From Streptomyces globisporus (GTDB taxonomy: Bacteria > Actinomycetota > Actinomycetes > Streptomycetales > Streptomycetaceae), in assembly GCA_014649555.1 (NCBI GenBank), contig BMTG01000002.1:1-64000 (forward strand): DNA of 64,000 nucleotides, written 5' to 3'. The notes under the pieces are model-generated. The model had not been told where the DNA came from and searched no databases. It saw only the letters and a program-made list of their open reading frames with translations. Made by a program: the position numbers and the translations under genes. Shown here piece by piece: positions 1 to 8,163 of the stretch. Each line of letters begins with the position of its first letter. The stretch's first letter is position 1.

Positions 1-337
1 TGAGGGTGGTGGCGCCCTCGTGCTCGACGAGCGTGAGAGTCATGTGCCAGACGACTTCCTCGCCAGGCACCCGCGAGATGAGGACCAGACGGCGGGGGGC
101 CTGGCACTCCTGGATGGTGAAGACCTCGGCCTGGTGCTCGTCGCCCTCGTAGAGCATCCGGAAGTCGACCGAGCCGGTCGACGGGTCACCGGTCCATTCG
201 CCGATCCATCGGGCCAGGCGGTCCGACTCGGTGACCGCCGCCCAGACGTCCTCGATACCGGCCCGGAAGGTGCGGTCGAAGGCGACGCTGTCCAGGCCGT
301 CGATGGTCACGCGACGCCCGGTGGGGGTGCTGGTCAT
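1..337 (-). CDS. SRPBCC (AHSA1-like) domain protein, C-terminus outside window
   Basis: About 112 N-terminal residues are visible and the gene runs off the left edge. The translation starts MTSTPTGRRVTIDGLD and continues with an amphipathic beta strand, a helix (GIEDVWAAVTESDRLARW) and alternating strands, the pattern of the START/SRPBCC helix-grip fold of the AHSA1 group. Such proteins bind hydrophobic ligands or act as small enzymes or co-chaperone-like factors; the ligand cannot be told here. The ATG overlaps the stop of the upstream ArsR gene by four bases (ATGA), so the two are translationally coupled. ArsR-SRPBCC pairs are common in actinomycetes and usually form an autoregulated unit. 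Family call is firm, role unknown. Confidence 0.8.
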   Translation of the reverse strand, partial: MTSTPTGRRVTIDGLDSVAFDRTFRAGIEDVWAAVTESDRLARWIGEWTGDPSTGSVDFRMLYEGDEHQAEVFTIQECQAPRRLVLISRVPGEEVVWHMTLTLVEHEGATTL

Positions 338-711
338 GCGGATTCCTCCTGAGTTCTTCCGGTACCGGGAACGGCGTCGGTGCCGGCCCGGCGGTCATGC
401 ACCGTTCTGCGGACCTCCAGGTCGAGGGCGTCGAAGGCGCTCTCGGGGATCGGGGGACGGCGCCCGGCGAGCTCGTCGAGCAGGGCGCGGAACGGGGCGA
501 GACCCGGACGCGCGAGCGCGTAGTGGCGCTCGCGACCGCGGTCCTCGACCGTGACCAGCCCTGCCTCGGCGAGCACGCGCAGATGCTTGCTCACCGCGGG
601 CCGGCTGATCGGATGCCGCGCCGCGAGGTCGACCACCCGGGCCGGGCCGGAGACGAGTACGCGCAGCAGATCACGACGTACGGGGTCGGCCAGCGCGATG
701 AACGGGTCCAT
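334..711 (-). CDS. ArsR-family winged-helix transcriptional regulator
   Basis: A 125-residue protein with a winged helix-turn-helix over roughly residues 5-80: MDPFIALADPVRRDLL, then the recognition-helix segment ISRPAVSKHLRVLAEAGLV and a beta wing (EDRGRERHYAL). The ELCVCDL metal site of true arsenic or cadmium sensors is absent, so it is probably a non-metal ArsR member like those paired with SRPBCC proteins. It is the first gene of a two-gene leftward unit and overlaps the SRPBCC start by four bases. It is divergent from dnaE2; the 164-bp gap holds the SOS box of dnaE2 and presumably this gene's own promoter. Autoregulation is inferred from the family. Confidence 0.88.
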   Translation of the reverse strand: MDPFIALADPVRRDLLRVLVSGPARVVDLAARHPISRPAVSKHLRVLAEAGLVTVEDRGRERHYALARPGLAPFRALLDELAGRRPPIPESAFDALDLEVRRTVHDRRAGTDAVPGTGRTQEESA

Positions 712-800
712 CCCTCATTGGTAACCCAGAGGTTGCCAATGCGCAAGTCCTCACGCCCCAACCCTGCTGGCTGAAATTCGCGCGCATTGAACTCGCGTGT

Positions 801-816
801 TCGAATTAATGTTCGA
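801..816. promoter_or_regulatory. LexA (SOS) box upstream of dnaE2
   Basis: TCGAATTAATGTTCGA differs at one position from the actinobacterial SOS box TCGAAC-N4-GTTCGA. An overlapping half-site pair GAAC-N6-GTTC occupies 789-802. It lies 60-75 bases before the preferred dnaE2 start, where a repressor would block transcription. LexA control of dnaE2 is established in mycobacteria; here it is inferred from the site. Confidence 0.75.
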
Positions 817-875
817 TACAGTCGATGGAGAAGAGTTCGATTGGTAATACTTTGGGGGATATGGGCGGAGGGTTC

Positions 876-3800
876 ATGCGGGAAGGCGTCCCTCACCTGC
901 ATGTCAGTAGTGGCTTTTCGGCCCGCTACGGTGCCTCGCACCCCCATGACCTCGTCGCGCGGGCGTCCGAACGCGGGATCGGGGCGCTGGCGCTGACCGA
1001 CCGCGACATGGTCACCGGCACGGTGCGCTTCGCGAAGGCCGCCACGGCCGCCGGCGTGAAGCCGCTGTTCGGCGTCGACCTCGGCATCGCCCCCCATGCG
1101 CCCTCGGCCGAGGCCCGCCGCCGTACCCCGGTGCGCGGCGGGGCCCATGTTGCGGAGGCGCCGTTCCGGGCGACGTTCCTGGCCCGGGACGCGGCCGGGT
1201 GGGCGCGGCTGTGCCGGCTGGTGTCCTGCGCGCACGCCGAGGCTTTCGCCGCGGGTGCGCCGCCGGCGGCTTCGTGGGAGATGCTCGGCCGGTACGCGGG
1301 TGAAGGGCTGGTGGTGCTGCTCGGTCCGGCGTCGGAGCCGCTGCGGGCGCTCGCCGGTGGCCGCCCGGACATCGCCGAGCGGCTCCTGACCCCGTGGCAG
1401 GAGGCCGTCGGTGGCGGGCTGCGGCTGGAGATCGTGTGCTGGGGCCTGTCCGGCACAGGCCCGGGGTCGGTACGCCTGGCCGCGCACACCCTGGCGCTCG
1501 CGGACCGCCTCGGCATGCCCGCCGTGCTGACCAACGCCGTACGGTACGCCGACCCGGCCCAACACCGAGTCGCAGACGTCCTGGACGCGGCCCGGCTGCT
1601 GCGGCCCATCGACCGGCGGCGGCTGGACTGCGGGGCGCGGTGGCTCAAGGACGGGCCGGCGATGACCGAGATCGCCGAGCGGGTGGCAGCCGCGTACGGG
1701 GGCGGCCGGGCGCGCGCCGTGCAGCTGCTCGCCGACACCGCGGCCGTCGCGGAGGCGTGCGAGGTCGACCCGGTGAGGGACCTGGGGCTCGGTGCCCCGC
1801 ACTTCCCCGAGCCGTCCGTCGTCGGCGCCGAGGCGGGGCCGGAGGGAGCGATGCGGCTGCTGCGGCAGCGGTGCGAGAGCGGCATGGCCGCCCGCGGTCT
1901 CGACCGGGACCGCCGTTCGATGGACCAGCTCGACTACGAGCTCGGCGTGATCGGCCGGCTCCACTACGAGCCGTACTTCCTCGCCGTGGCCCAGGTCGTC
2001 GCCGACGTACGGGACATGGGCATCCGGGTCGCCGCCCGCGGCTCCGGAGCCGGCTCCATGGTCAACCACAGCCTCTTCGTGGCCACCGCGAACCCGCTGG
2101 AGCACAACCTGCTCTTCGAGCGGTTCCTGTCCGAGCGGCGCTCGTCGCTGCCGGACATCGACATCGACGTGGAGTCCGCGCGCCGGCTGGAGGTCTACGA
2201 CCGGATCATCGACCGCTTCGGGCAGGAGCGGGTCGCGGTCACCGGGATGCCCGAGACCTACCGGGCCCGGCACGCCCTGCGGGACACCGGCCTCGCGCTC
2301 GGCATTTCCCCGGCCGCAGTGGACCGGATCGCGAAGTCCTTCCCGCACATCCGGGCGTGCGACATCCGCTCCGCCCTCTCCGAGCTCCCGGAGCTGCGGG
2401 ACCTCGCGGCGGAGGCCGGGCGCTACGGGCCGCTGTGGGAGCTCGCCGAAAGCCTGGACGCGCTGCCGCGCGGGATCGCGATGCACCCCTGCGGCGTGAT
2501 CCTCTCCAACACCAGCCTGCTGGACCGGCTCCCCGTACAACCCACCCCCGGCGGGGAGTACCCGATGCTCCAGGCCGACAAGGAGGACGTCGAGGACCTG
2601 GGCCTGCTCAAGCTCGACGTGCTGGGGGTGCGGATGCAGTCGGCGATGGCGCACGCCGTCACCGAGATCCGCCGCACGACCGGCAGAGCCATCGACCTCG
2701 ACAACCCCGACCACGTCCCCCTCGACGACCGGTTCGCCTTCGCTCTCATCCAGGCTTCGGACACGGTGGGGATGTTCCAGCTGGAGTCCCCCGGACAGCA
2801 GGACCTGGTCGGCCGGCTCCAGCCCCGTGACCCGCAGGACGTCATCGCCGACATCAGCCTGTTCCGCCCCGGCCCCGTGCAGGGCGGGATGCCCGCCCTC
2901 TACATCGCCGCCCGCCACGGCGCCGCCCCCACCTACCCGCACCCGGACCTGGAGCCGGTCCTGCGCGACACGTACGGAGTGACGATCTGGCACGAGCAGA
3001 TCATCGACATCCTCGCCGTCATGACCGGCTGCGACCGCGCCCTCGGAGAGGTAGCCCGCCGCGCCCTCAGCAACGAGCAACGCCTACCCAGAGTCGAGGC
3101 GTGGTTCCGGCAGCAGGCCGGCGCCCACGGCTACAGCCCGAAGGTCCTCGACGAGGTCTGGGACGTCGTCGCCTCGTTCGGCGCGTACGGGTTCTGCCGG
3201 GCCCACGCCGTCGCGTTCGCCGTGCCCGCGCTCCAGTCCGCCTGGCTCAAGGCCCACCACCCCGCCGCCCTGTACGCGGGGCTGCTGGAGCACGACCCGG
3301 GCATGTGGCCGGCCCGCGTCATCGTCGCCGACGCCCGCCGCCACGACATCCCCGTCCTGCCCGTCGACATCAACACCTCCAAAGCGCAGTACGCGGTCGA
3401 ACGGACCGGATCGGGGTGGGGTGTGCGGATCTCCCTGTCCACGGTCCACGGCATCTCCGAGGACGAGGTCGCCCGGATCGCCGAGGGCCAGCCCTACACC
3501 TCCCTGCAGGACTTCTACGCCCGCGCCCACCCCAAGCTCCCCACCGTCGAACGCCTCATCAGCATCGGCGCCCTCGACCAGCTCAAGGGCGGGGCATCCC
3601 GGCGGGACCTGCTGCTGCAGGCGACCGAGCTCCACCGCCAGGCCCGCACCCGCCCCGGAGCCGGGCAGTTGCCGCTCGCCACCGCCCCGCACGCCGCCGG
3701 GTCGTCCGGGCTGCGGGAGATGACCGCCCGCGAGCGGCTGGACGCCGAGCTCGGCGTCCTCAAGATCGACGTCTCCCGGCACCTCATGGAGGACCACCAC

Positions 3801-4322
3801 CGCCTGCTCCGCGAGATCGGCGCCACCGACGCGAAACACCTGCGGGCGATGCACCCCGGACAGCGCGTCCTGGTCGCCGGCGTCCGCGCCTCCACCCAGA
3901 CCCCGCCCATCGCCTCCGGCAAGCGCATCATCTTCGTCACCCTGGAGGACGGATCCGGTTTGGTCGATCTGGCGTTCTTCGAGGACTCGCACGAGCGGTG
4001 CGCGCACACGGTCTTCCACCATGGCCTGCTCCTTGTGCGGGGCACCGTCGAGGCCCGTGGCCCTCGGCGCACCGTGGTCGGCGAGATGGCGTGGGACCTC
4101 GACGAACTCGCAGCTGCCCGCGCGACCCACGGGCCGCAGGCCGTCCTCGACCTCCTCGGCCAGGCCCCCTCCCCCACGCCCGCCCAGCCTGAGCCCGGGC
4201 GGACCATCCCCGACGGCACCGCAGGCGCCCGCCTGCACCCCTGGAGCGACCTCCAGCCCGCCGGAACCCGCTCGGCCGACCTCACCCGCTTCGGGCACCG
4301 AAGCCCAGGGAGCCCGGGATGA
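876..4322 (+). CDS. dnaE2: Error-prone DNA polymerase III alpha subunit, DnaE2 type
   Basis: A C-family polymerase of about 1148 residues, the expected length for DnaE2/ImuC, which carries out SOS-induced translesion synthesis. The N-terminal PHP domain is degenerate: HLHVSS (residues 7-12) replaces HLHVHS and ALTDRD replaces ALTDHG, so metal-dependent proofreading there is unlikely. The palm keeps the catalytic aspartates in LPDIDIDVE (about residue 426). A helix-hairpin-helix region and an OB fold (about residues 995-1080, containing FVTLEDGSGLVDL) follow. ATG 876 was chosen because GGAGGG precedes it and the PHP motif follows at once; ATG 825 and 861 are in-frame alternatives, but 825 lies only 8 bases after the LexA box. 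The stop overlaps the next gene by four bases, so the two form an operon. Confidence 0.93.
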   Translation: MREGVPHLHVSSGFSARYGASHPHDLVARASERGIGALALTDRDMVTGTVRFAKAATAAGVKPLFGVDLGIAPHAPSAEARRRTPVRGGAHVAEAPFRATFLARDAAGWARLCRLVSCAHAEAFAAGAPPAASWEMLGRYAGEGLVVLLGPASEPLRALAGGRPDIAERLLTPWQEAVGGGLRLEIVCWGLSGTGPGSVRLAAHTLALADRLGMPAVLTNAVRYADPAQHRVADVLDAARLLRPIDRRRLDCGARWLKDGPAMTEIAERVAAAYGGGRARAVQLLADTAAVAEACEVDPVRDLGLGAPHFPEPSVVGAEAGPEGAMRLLRQRCESGMAARGLDRDRRSMDQLDYELGVIGRLHYEPYFLAVAQVVADVRDMGIRVAARGSGAGSMVNHSLFVATANPLEHNLLFERFLSERRSSLPDIDIDVESARRLEVYDRIIDRFGQERVAVTGMPETYRARHALRDTGLALGISPAAVDRIAKSFPHIRACDIRSALSELPELRDLAAEAGRYGPLWELAESLDALPRGIAMHPCGVILSNTSLLDRLPVQPTPGGEYPMLQADKEDVEDLGLLKLDVLGVRMQSAMAHAVTEIRRTTGRAIDLDNPDHVPLDDRFAFALIQASDTVGMFQLESPGQQDLVGRLQPRDPQDVIADISLFRPGPVQGGMPALYIAARHGAAPTYPHPDLEPVLRDTYGVTIWHEQIIDILAVMTGCDRALGEVARRALSNEQRLPRVEAWFRQQAGAHGYSPKVLDEVWDVVASFGAYGFCRAHAVAFAVPALQSAWLKAHHPAALYAGLLEHDPGMWPARVIVADARRHDIPVLPVDINTSKAQYAVERTGSGWGVRISLSTVHGISEDEVARIAEGQPYTSLQDFYARAHPKLPTVERLISIGALDQLKGGASRRDLLLQATELHRQARTRPGAGQLPLATAPHAAGSSGLREMTARERLDAELGVLKIDVSRHLMEDHHRLLREIGATDAKHLRAMHPGQRVLVAGVRASTQTPPIASGKRIIFVTLEDGSGLVDLAFFEDSHERCAHTVFHHGLLLVRGTVEARGPRRTVVGEMAWDLDELAAARATHGPQAVLDLLGQAPSPTPAQPEPGRTIPDGTAGARLHPWSDLQPAGTRSADLTRFGHRSPGSPG

Positions 4323-5332
4323 ACACCACCAGCCGGCCACGGCCGCGCGCGATCCTCAGGATCCACTTCCACCCCGCCGAACGGACCGACGAGCTGTACG
4401 GGCAACTCCTCGCCGTCGTCGACGGCATCAGCTCCCGCGTCGAACCCCTGCCCGCCGACTGGTCCGCATACGTCGACCTCACCGGCGCCCTGACCTACTG
4501 GGACCGCGACACCGAAGGCCTGGTCGCCGTCCTCCGGCTGCGCCTGCTCGCCCTCCACGGCGTTGCGTGCTCCGCCGGCGCCGGGCCCACCCGCTCCATC
4601 GCGGCCATGGCCGCCGACGCCACACCGCCGGGCGCGGCCACGGTAGTCCGCGACGACCCGTACGAGGTCGCCGCGTTCCTGCGTACCAAACCGGCCTCCG
4701 CCCTGCCCGGCATCGGGCCGAAGACCGCCAAGACGCTCGCCCGCTACGGCATCACGTCGGTCGGCGACATCGCCGACACCCAGCTCCCCACCCTCCAGCG
4801 CATCCTCGGGACCACCGCGGCCCGCCTGGCCCACGACCGCGCCCACGGCATCGACGAGCGCCCCGTCGCCCCCGGCGCCACGCCCAGGACTATGAGCGCA
4901 AGCCACCGTTTCGACCGCGACGAGCTCAACCCCCACCAGCACCACCGCGCAGTTCTCGGTCTGATCCAGGACCTCGGCGGACGGCTGCGTACGAGCGGCG
5001 AGATCGCCCAGGCGCTCACGCTCACCGTCACCTACGCCGACCGCACCCAGACCACCCGCACCCGCAGCCTCGCCGAACCCACCGCCCACACCCCCGCGTT
5101 GGCCGCCACCGCCCGCGACCTCCTCACCGGCTTCGGCCTCCAGCGCGCCCGCGTACGCACCCTCGCCGTACGAGCCGAACGCCTCCGGCCCGCCGAGGAC
5201 ACCGTCCACCAGCTCACCTTCGACGCCGACGACGACAAGCTCCGCCGCCTCGAAATCGCGCTCGACAAGGCCGCGACCCGCTACGGACCCGGTGTCGCCG
5301 GAGCCGCCTCGACCTTCCCCCGGGCCGGGTAG
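4319..5332 (+). CDS. Y-family DNA polymerase-like protein, ImuB/DinB2 type, probably non-catalytic
   Basis: 337 residues. The helix-hairpin-helix thumb (LPGIGPKTAKTLARYGI, about residues 129-145) and the little-finger domain (about 195-300) identify a Y-family polymerase. The segment GVACSAGAGPTRSIAAMAAD matches the fingers/palm helix of DinB. The catalytic carboxylate motifs are not recognisable: the N-terminus reads ILRIHFHPAERTDELYGQLL where DinB has the DxDxFYA motif, and PADWSAYVDLTGAL replaces the SIDE motif. QLTF near residue 298 resembles a beta-clamp-binding peptide. Such proteins (ImuB) bridge the clamp and DnaE2 rather than polymerise. The gene overlaps dnaE2 by four bases and should share its SOS control. 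No imuA-like gene is adjacent. Family call strong; non-catalytic role inferred. Confidence 0.82.
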   Translation: MNTTSRPRPRAILRIHFHPAERTDELYGQLLAVVDGISSRVEPLPADWSAYVDLTGALTYWDRDTEGLVAVLRLRLLALHGVACSAGAGPTRSIAAMAADATPPGAATVVRDDPYEVAAFLRTKPASALPGIGPKTAKTLARYGITSVGDIADTQLPTLQRILGTTAARLAHDRAHGIDERPVAPGATPRTMSASHRFDRDELNPHQHHRAVLGLIQDLGGRLRTSGEIAQALTLTVTYADRTQTTRTRSLAEPTAHTPALAATARDLLTGFGLQRARVRTLAVRAERLRPAEDTVHQLTFDADDDKLRRLEIALDKAATRYGPGVAGAASTFPRAG

Positions 5333-5365
5333 AGGCCCGGCACACCGAGGATCCCAAGACCGGGG

Positions 5366-5562
5366 CTACAGGTGGGCGATGCGGCTGTGCGGTGCCCGGT
5401 GGGCACCTTGGCTGGGCAACGGGACGCCGAGCAGGGTGAGTCGGGCTGCTCGGTGGCGCTGCTCGTACGACTCCAGAAGGGGGAGCATCTGATCATCGGT
5501 GCCGGTGGGGGCGTTGCCGATCTGGACGGGAAGGTGTCAGTCTCCGAGGGTGAGCGTGCTGG
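5366..5562 (-). pseudogene. 3' remnant of an unidentified gene, cut off by the IS3 element
   Basis: Read leftward from the IS3 boundary, one frame shows very high third-position GC and a protein-like sequence (LPVQIGNAPTGTDDQMLPLL..., ending HSRIAHL and TAG at 5368-5366). An in-frame TGA sits at 5539-5537, where a tryptophan codon would keep the reading open. No start is available because the upstream part has been replaced by the insertion element. The product is not recognised. Real coding history is likely, present function unlikely. Confidence 0.4.
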
Positions 5563-5588
5563 GGGCCTTGACTCCGGATCCTGAACAC
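5563..5588 (+). repeat. Left terminal inverted repeat of the IS3 element
   Basis: Begins GGGCCTTGACTCCGGAT and ends TGAACAC. It pairs with 6837-6862 with three mismatches (one at repeat position 11, two at 18-19). Confidence 0.8.
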
Positions 5589-5591
5589 GGG

Positions 5592-6494
5592 TTATGCGGC
5601 TTTTGCCAGCGTAGTTGGTGTGTGGTGGAAAATGTTTTCGAAGACGATCGGTGATCGTTGTCCGAGGCGGGAGTGTCTGCGTCGTGTGTTGGAGCGGTGT
5701 AGCCATCTGAAGGCGTCGAGTCGGGCTTCGCGCTCAGTTGGCCAGTTCTTTCGTCCTTGCAGGGTCTCGCGTTTGAACGTCGCGTTGAAGGACTCTGCGA
5801 GTGCGTTGTCCGCGCTGGACCCGACCGCGCTCATGCTTTGCCGAACCCCTGCTGACCTGCAGGCTTCGGCGAAAAACCTGCTCGTGTACTGAGCTCCGTG
5901 GTCGGTGTGCATGATCGATCCGGCGAGGCTGCCGCGGGGGCAGACCGCTGCGGCCAGGGCGTCGGTCACCAGGTCCGTGCGCATGTGGTCGGCGATAGCC
6001 CAGTTGGCCAGACGGCGTGATGCGAGGTCGATGACGGTCGCCAGGCAGCAGAACTTCCCGCCCTCGATGGGCAGGTAGGTGATGTCGCCGACGTACTTCG
6101 TGTTTGGCTTGTCCGCGGTGAAGTCGCGACCGATCAGGTCCGGGGCCTTGGCGGCGGCCGGGCCGGGGACAGTGGTGCGGTGCCGACGGCGCAACCGGAC
6201 TCCCTCGATTCCGGACGCTCGCATGATCCTTGCGACTCGCTTGTGGTTGACCGCCTCACCGTTCTTCTCGCGGAGTTCGGCGGTGATCCTCGGGGCTCCG
6301 TAGGTGCCGTCCGATTCCTGGTGCACCGCCCGTACCCGGGCGGCCAGTCGGATGTCGGCCACCTGCCGGGCGGCCCGGTTCGTAGCTGTCCGGCGCCAGT
6401 AGTAGAAGCTCGAGCGGCTGACGCCGAGGATGCTGCAGAGCCGCTTCACGCCGTGACGGCGCTGGAGATCGGCGACACACTGGAAGCGGTTCAC
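5592..6494 (-). CDS. IS3-family transposase OrfB (DDE integrase domain)
   Basis: 300 residues. An HTH_21-type N-terminal region (VSRSSFYYWRR, residues 26-35) precedes an rve-type integrase core. The DDE triad is visible as D137 (VGDITYLP), D198 (HTDHGAQY) and E234 (NALAESFN), with the 35-residue D-E spacing typical of IS3 elements. The C-terminus carries the usual NTRRRHSRLG block. The start overlaps the orfA stop by four bases (ATGA), so coupled translation or frameshifting to an OrfAB fusion is possible; no clear A6G slippery heptamer was seen. All catalytic residues are present, so the element may be active. Confidence 0.92.
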   Translation of the reverse strand: MNRFQCVADLQRRHGVKRLCSILGVSRSSFYYWRRTATNRAARQVADIRLAARVRAVHQESDGTYGAPRITAELREKNGEAVNHKRVARIMRASGIEGVRLRRRHRTTVPGPAAAKAPDLIGRDFTADKPNTKYVGDITYLPIEGGKFCCLATVIDLASRRLANWAIADHMRTDLVTDALAAAVCPRGSLAGSIMHTDHGAQYTSRFFAEACRSAGVRQSMSAVGSSADNALAESFNATFKRETLQGRKNWPTEREARLDAFRWLHRSNTRRRHSRLGQRSPIVFENIFHHTPTTLAKAA

Positions 6495-6790
6495 CAGCGC
6501 GTCTCCCCGCTGAAATACTTCGCCGCTTTCCGAAGAATCTCGCGTTCCTCCTCCAGCTCACGGACCTTCTTCCGCAAGGCGGCGTTCTCGGCCTCCAACG
6601 GCGTCGGCGGCTGAGACGGTTCCTGCGTCCGCCGCCCCCGGGGACGGCTCACTCCAGCCGCCCTCACCCAGTTCCGCAGCGTCTCCGGGTTGATCCCCAA
6701 GTCGGCGGCGACCGACCTGATCGTCGCTTCCGGCCGCGACTCATACAGCGCGACCGCGTCCGCCTTGAACTGCGGCGGACAGTTCTTCAT
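6491..6790 (-). CDS. IS3-family transposase OrfA (HTH)
   Basis: About 99 residues: a helix-turn-helix of the HTH_Tnp_1 type (FKADAVALYESRPEATIRSV, then LGINPETLRNWV) followed by a leucine-zipper coiled coil (LEAENAALRKKVRELEEERE) that ends KAAKYFSGE, the standard OrfA tail. It binds the terminal repeats and pairs with OrfB. ATG 6790 is used; GTG 6796 is also in frame. The gene lies 46 bp inside the right terminal repeat. Confidence 0.9.
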   Translation of the reverse strand: MKNCPPQFKADAVALYESRPEATIRSVAADLGINPETLRNWVRAAGVSRPRGRRTQEPSQPPTPLEAENAALRKKVRELEEEREILRKAAKYFSGETRW

Positions 6791-6836
6791 GACCACGAGA
6801 TGTCCGTTCTCAGATCCTCAGGATCCAGTGTCTCGT

Positions 6837-6862
6837 GTGTTCAACATCCGGGGTCAAGGCCC
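6837..6862 (-). repeat. Right terminal inverted repeat of the IS3 element
   Basis: On the minus strand it begins GGGCCTTGACCCCGGAT and ends TGAACAC, the partner of 5563-5588. The base after it (6863) starts a truncated transposase reading frame. Confidence 0.8.
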
Positions 6863-7549
6863 GTCCTCTACGTGAACCGCACCGGGATCCCCTGGCGCTA
6901 TCTGCCGCACGACTACCCCCACTGGAACACCGTCTACGCCTACTTCGCCCGCTGGCAGGAAGAAGGCGTATTCGACCAGCTCAACAGCCTCCTCCGACGC
7001 CAAGTCCGCAGGCAGGAAGGCAGGGGCGACGAACCGACCGCCTGCGTCATCGACTCCCAGAGCATCAAGACCTCCACCAATGTCCCCGCCACCGGGCAAG
7101 GCATCGACGCGGGCAAGAAGATCGTCGGCCGCAAGCGGAGCATCGTCATCGACACCGTCGGACTCCTCCTCGGCGTATTGGTCACCGCGGCCAGCGTGCA
7201 GGACTCGGCCGCCGGCCGGACTCTCATCGAACAGATCGCCGCAGAGCATCCCACCATCCGCAGAACCTGGGTCGACGGCGGCTACCGCCAGCACCTCGTC
7301 GAGCACGCCGCCACCCTCGGCATCGACATGCACATCGTCCGCCGCGACCCCACCACCAGGGGCTTCACCGTTCTGCCCCGCCGCTGGACCGTCGAGCGGA
7401 CCCTTGGATGGCTCATGAACCACCGACGTCTGACCCGTGACTACGAAGCCCACCCACACCGGTCCAAAGCCATGATCCACCTTGCAATGATCAACCTCAT
7501 GACCCGCAGACTCACCGCAGAATCCACCCCCACATGGCGCGAAGCGTGA
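6863..7549 (+). pseudogene. 5'-truncated IS5-family transposase
   Basis: The open frame starts exactly at the IS3 right end with VLYVNRTGIPWRYLPHDYP, a conserved internal block of IS5-type transposases; roughly the first 60 residues of the family are missing. The remainder is intact to the stop and keeps the DDE residues: D in CVIDSQSIKTS, D in TWVDGGYRQ and E in WTVERTLGWL. The frame can be read back into the IS3 tail to an ATG at 6800, but that leader is IS DNA and not homologous. Without its N-terminal domain the protein is probably inactive. Confidence 0.8.
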
Positions 7550-7552
7550 ACC

Positions 7553-7699
7553 ACCCGCAACCACGCAATCCGGGATGAAACAACGGGACGAAACACCCTC
7601 TCAGAACTGTGGTCGGTCGAGAACAATATCTCCCTCGCCAACATGGATTGGGAGGACTTCGAGAACCCCACCGACAACGGTGTCCTCCGGGGCTTCTGA
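7553..7699 (+). pseudogene. 3' fragment of an unidentified gene downstream of the IS5 remnant
   Basis: Directly after the transposase stop the same frame stays open for about 48 codons with high third-position GC and a protein-like composition (WSVENNISLANMDWEDF, ending VLRGF and TGA). It has no start or ribosome-binding site. It looks like the tail of a host gene truncated by the IS5 insertion. Product not recognised. Confidence 0.3.
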
Positions 7700-8163
7700 C
7701 CTCGGCAGGATCGAAGGGGCGCCCCGAAACACATCAGATGAGTCGAGCACCCTCCGTCCATGGCGACGGCACATGGTGGGCGTGCCGTCCACGCGGGCGG
7801 TTCGTCGGCGTCACGCCGGGGCGTCGTCCCGACCCTGAGCTCCAGCGGAACGTGCTCGGGCCCCGTTCGGAGTCGGAGAGGTCATTGGAGCAGCCTACTT
7901 CCACCACGAATCGCAGTTGGTCCATGAATCAGATGTTTCGCCTGTGGGCTGCGTTTGCAGGTGGGAGGACACCGGGTGAGGGTTGAGGGGTCCAGGAATT
8001 CCTTGGGGTGCAATCCAACATCTCGGTAGGGGTCCCGGAGGGAGGGGGCCAGCCATGACCGACATGGCAATGACGTCATTGCGAACGGCTCCCTGAGTCG
8101 GCGCCGGTGGCTCAAACGTTGCGAGTACGCGAACCGGGCAAGTGGAAGTTAAGGAGACCCCAG
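7700..8163. other. Intergenic region upstream of the ABM-family gene
   Basis: No convincing gene is seen on either strand. It contains a perfect 16-bp palindrome (8067-8082, listed separately) and a 13-codon ATG ORF (8056-8097) behind a purine-rich stretch, overlapping that palindrome; the ORF is too short to call. AAGGAG near 8150 is the ribosome-binding site of the next gene. Confidence 0.4.
8067..8082. promoter_or_regulatory. Perfect 16-bp palindrome, candidate operator
   Basis: GCAATGACGTCATTGC is a perfect dyad about 80 bp upstream of the ABM-family gene, the position and size of a dimeric-repressor operator. The binding protein is unknown. Confidence 0.45.

Larger units (their letters stand above)
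5563..6862 (-). mobile_element. Complete IS3-family insertion sequence
   Basis: The element is 1300 bp. Its 26-bp terminal inverted repeats match at 23 of 26 positions: both ends begin GGGCCTTGAC and share CCGGAT and TGAACAC (5563-5588 and 6837-6862). It contains overlapping orfA and orfB transposase genes, transcribed leftward. No target-site duplication is visible: left flank ends CTGG, right flank starts GTCC. The right end abuts codon-for-codon a truncated IS5-type transposase, and the left flank is not the missing part of that gene. This points to a deletion or recombination next to the element rather than a simple insertion. Confidence 0.85.

Noticed and set aside
591-3080. 829-residue open frame on the minus strand opposite dnaE2
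   Set aside because: Shadow frame of high-GC coding DNA: low-complexity composition, no domain, and fully antisense to a clearly homologous polymerase gene.
6800-6862. ATG 6800 as the start of the IS5-type transposase
   Set aside because: Residues encoded here come from the IS3 right end and do not resemble any transposase N-terminus.
5560-6866. Target-site duplication flanking the IS3 element
   Set aside because: Flanking bases differ (CTGG versus GTCC); only the inverted symmetry of the terminal repeats is present.
8056-8097. 13-codon ATG ORF as a leader peptide
   Set aside because: Purine-rich upstream sequence is present, but the ORF is too short, overlaps the palindrome, and no attenuator stem was seen after it.
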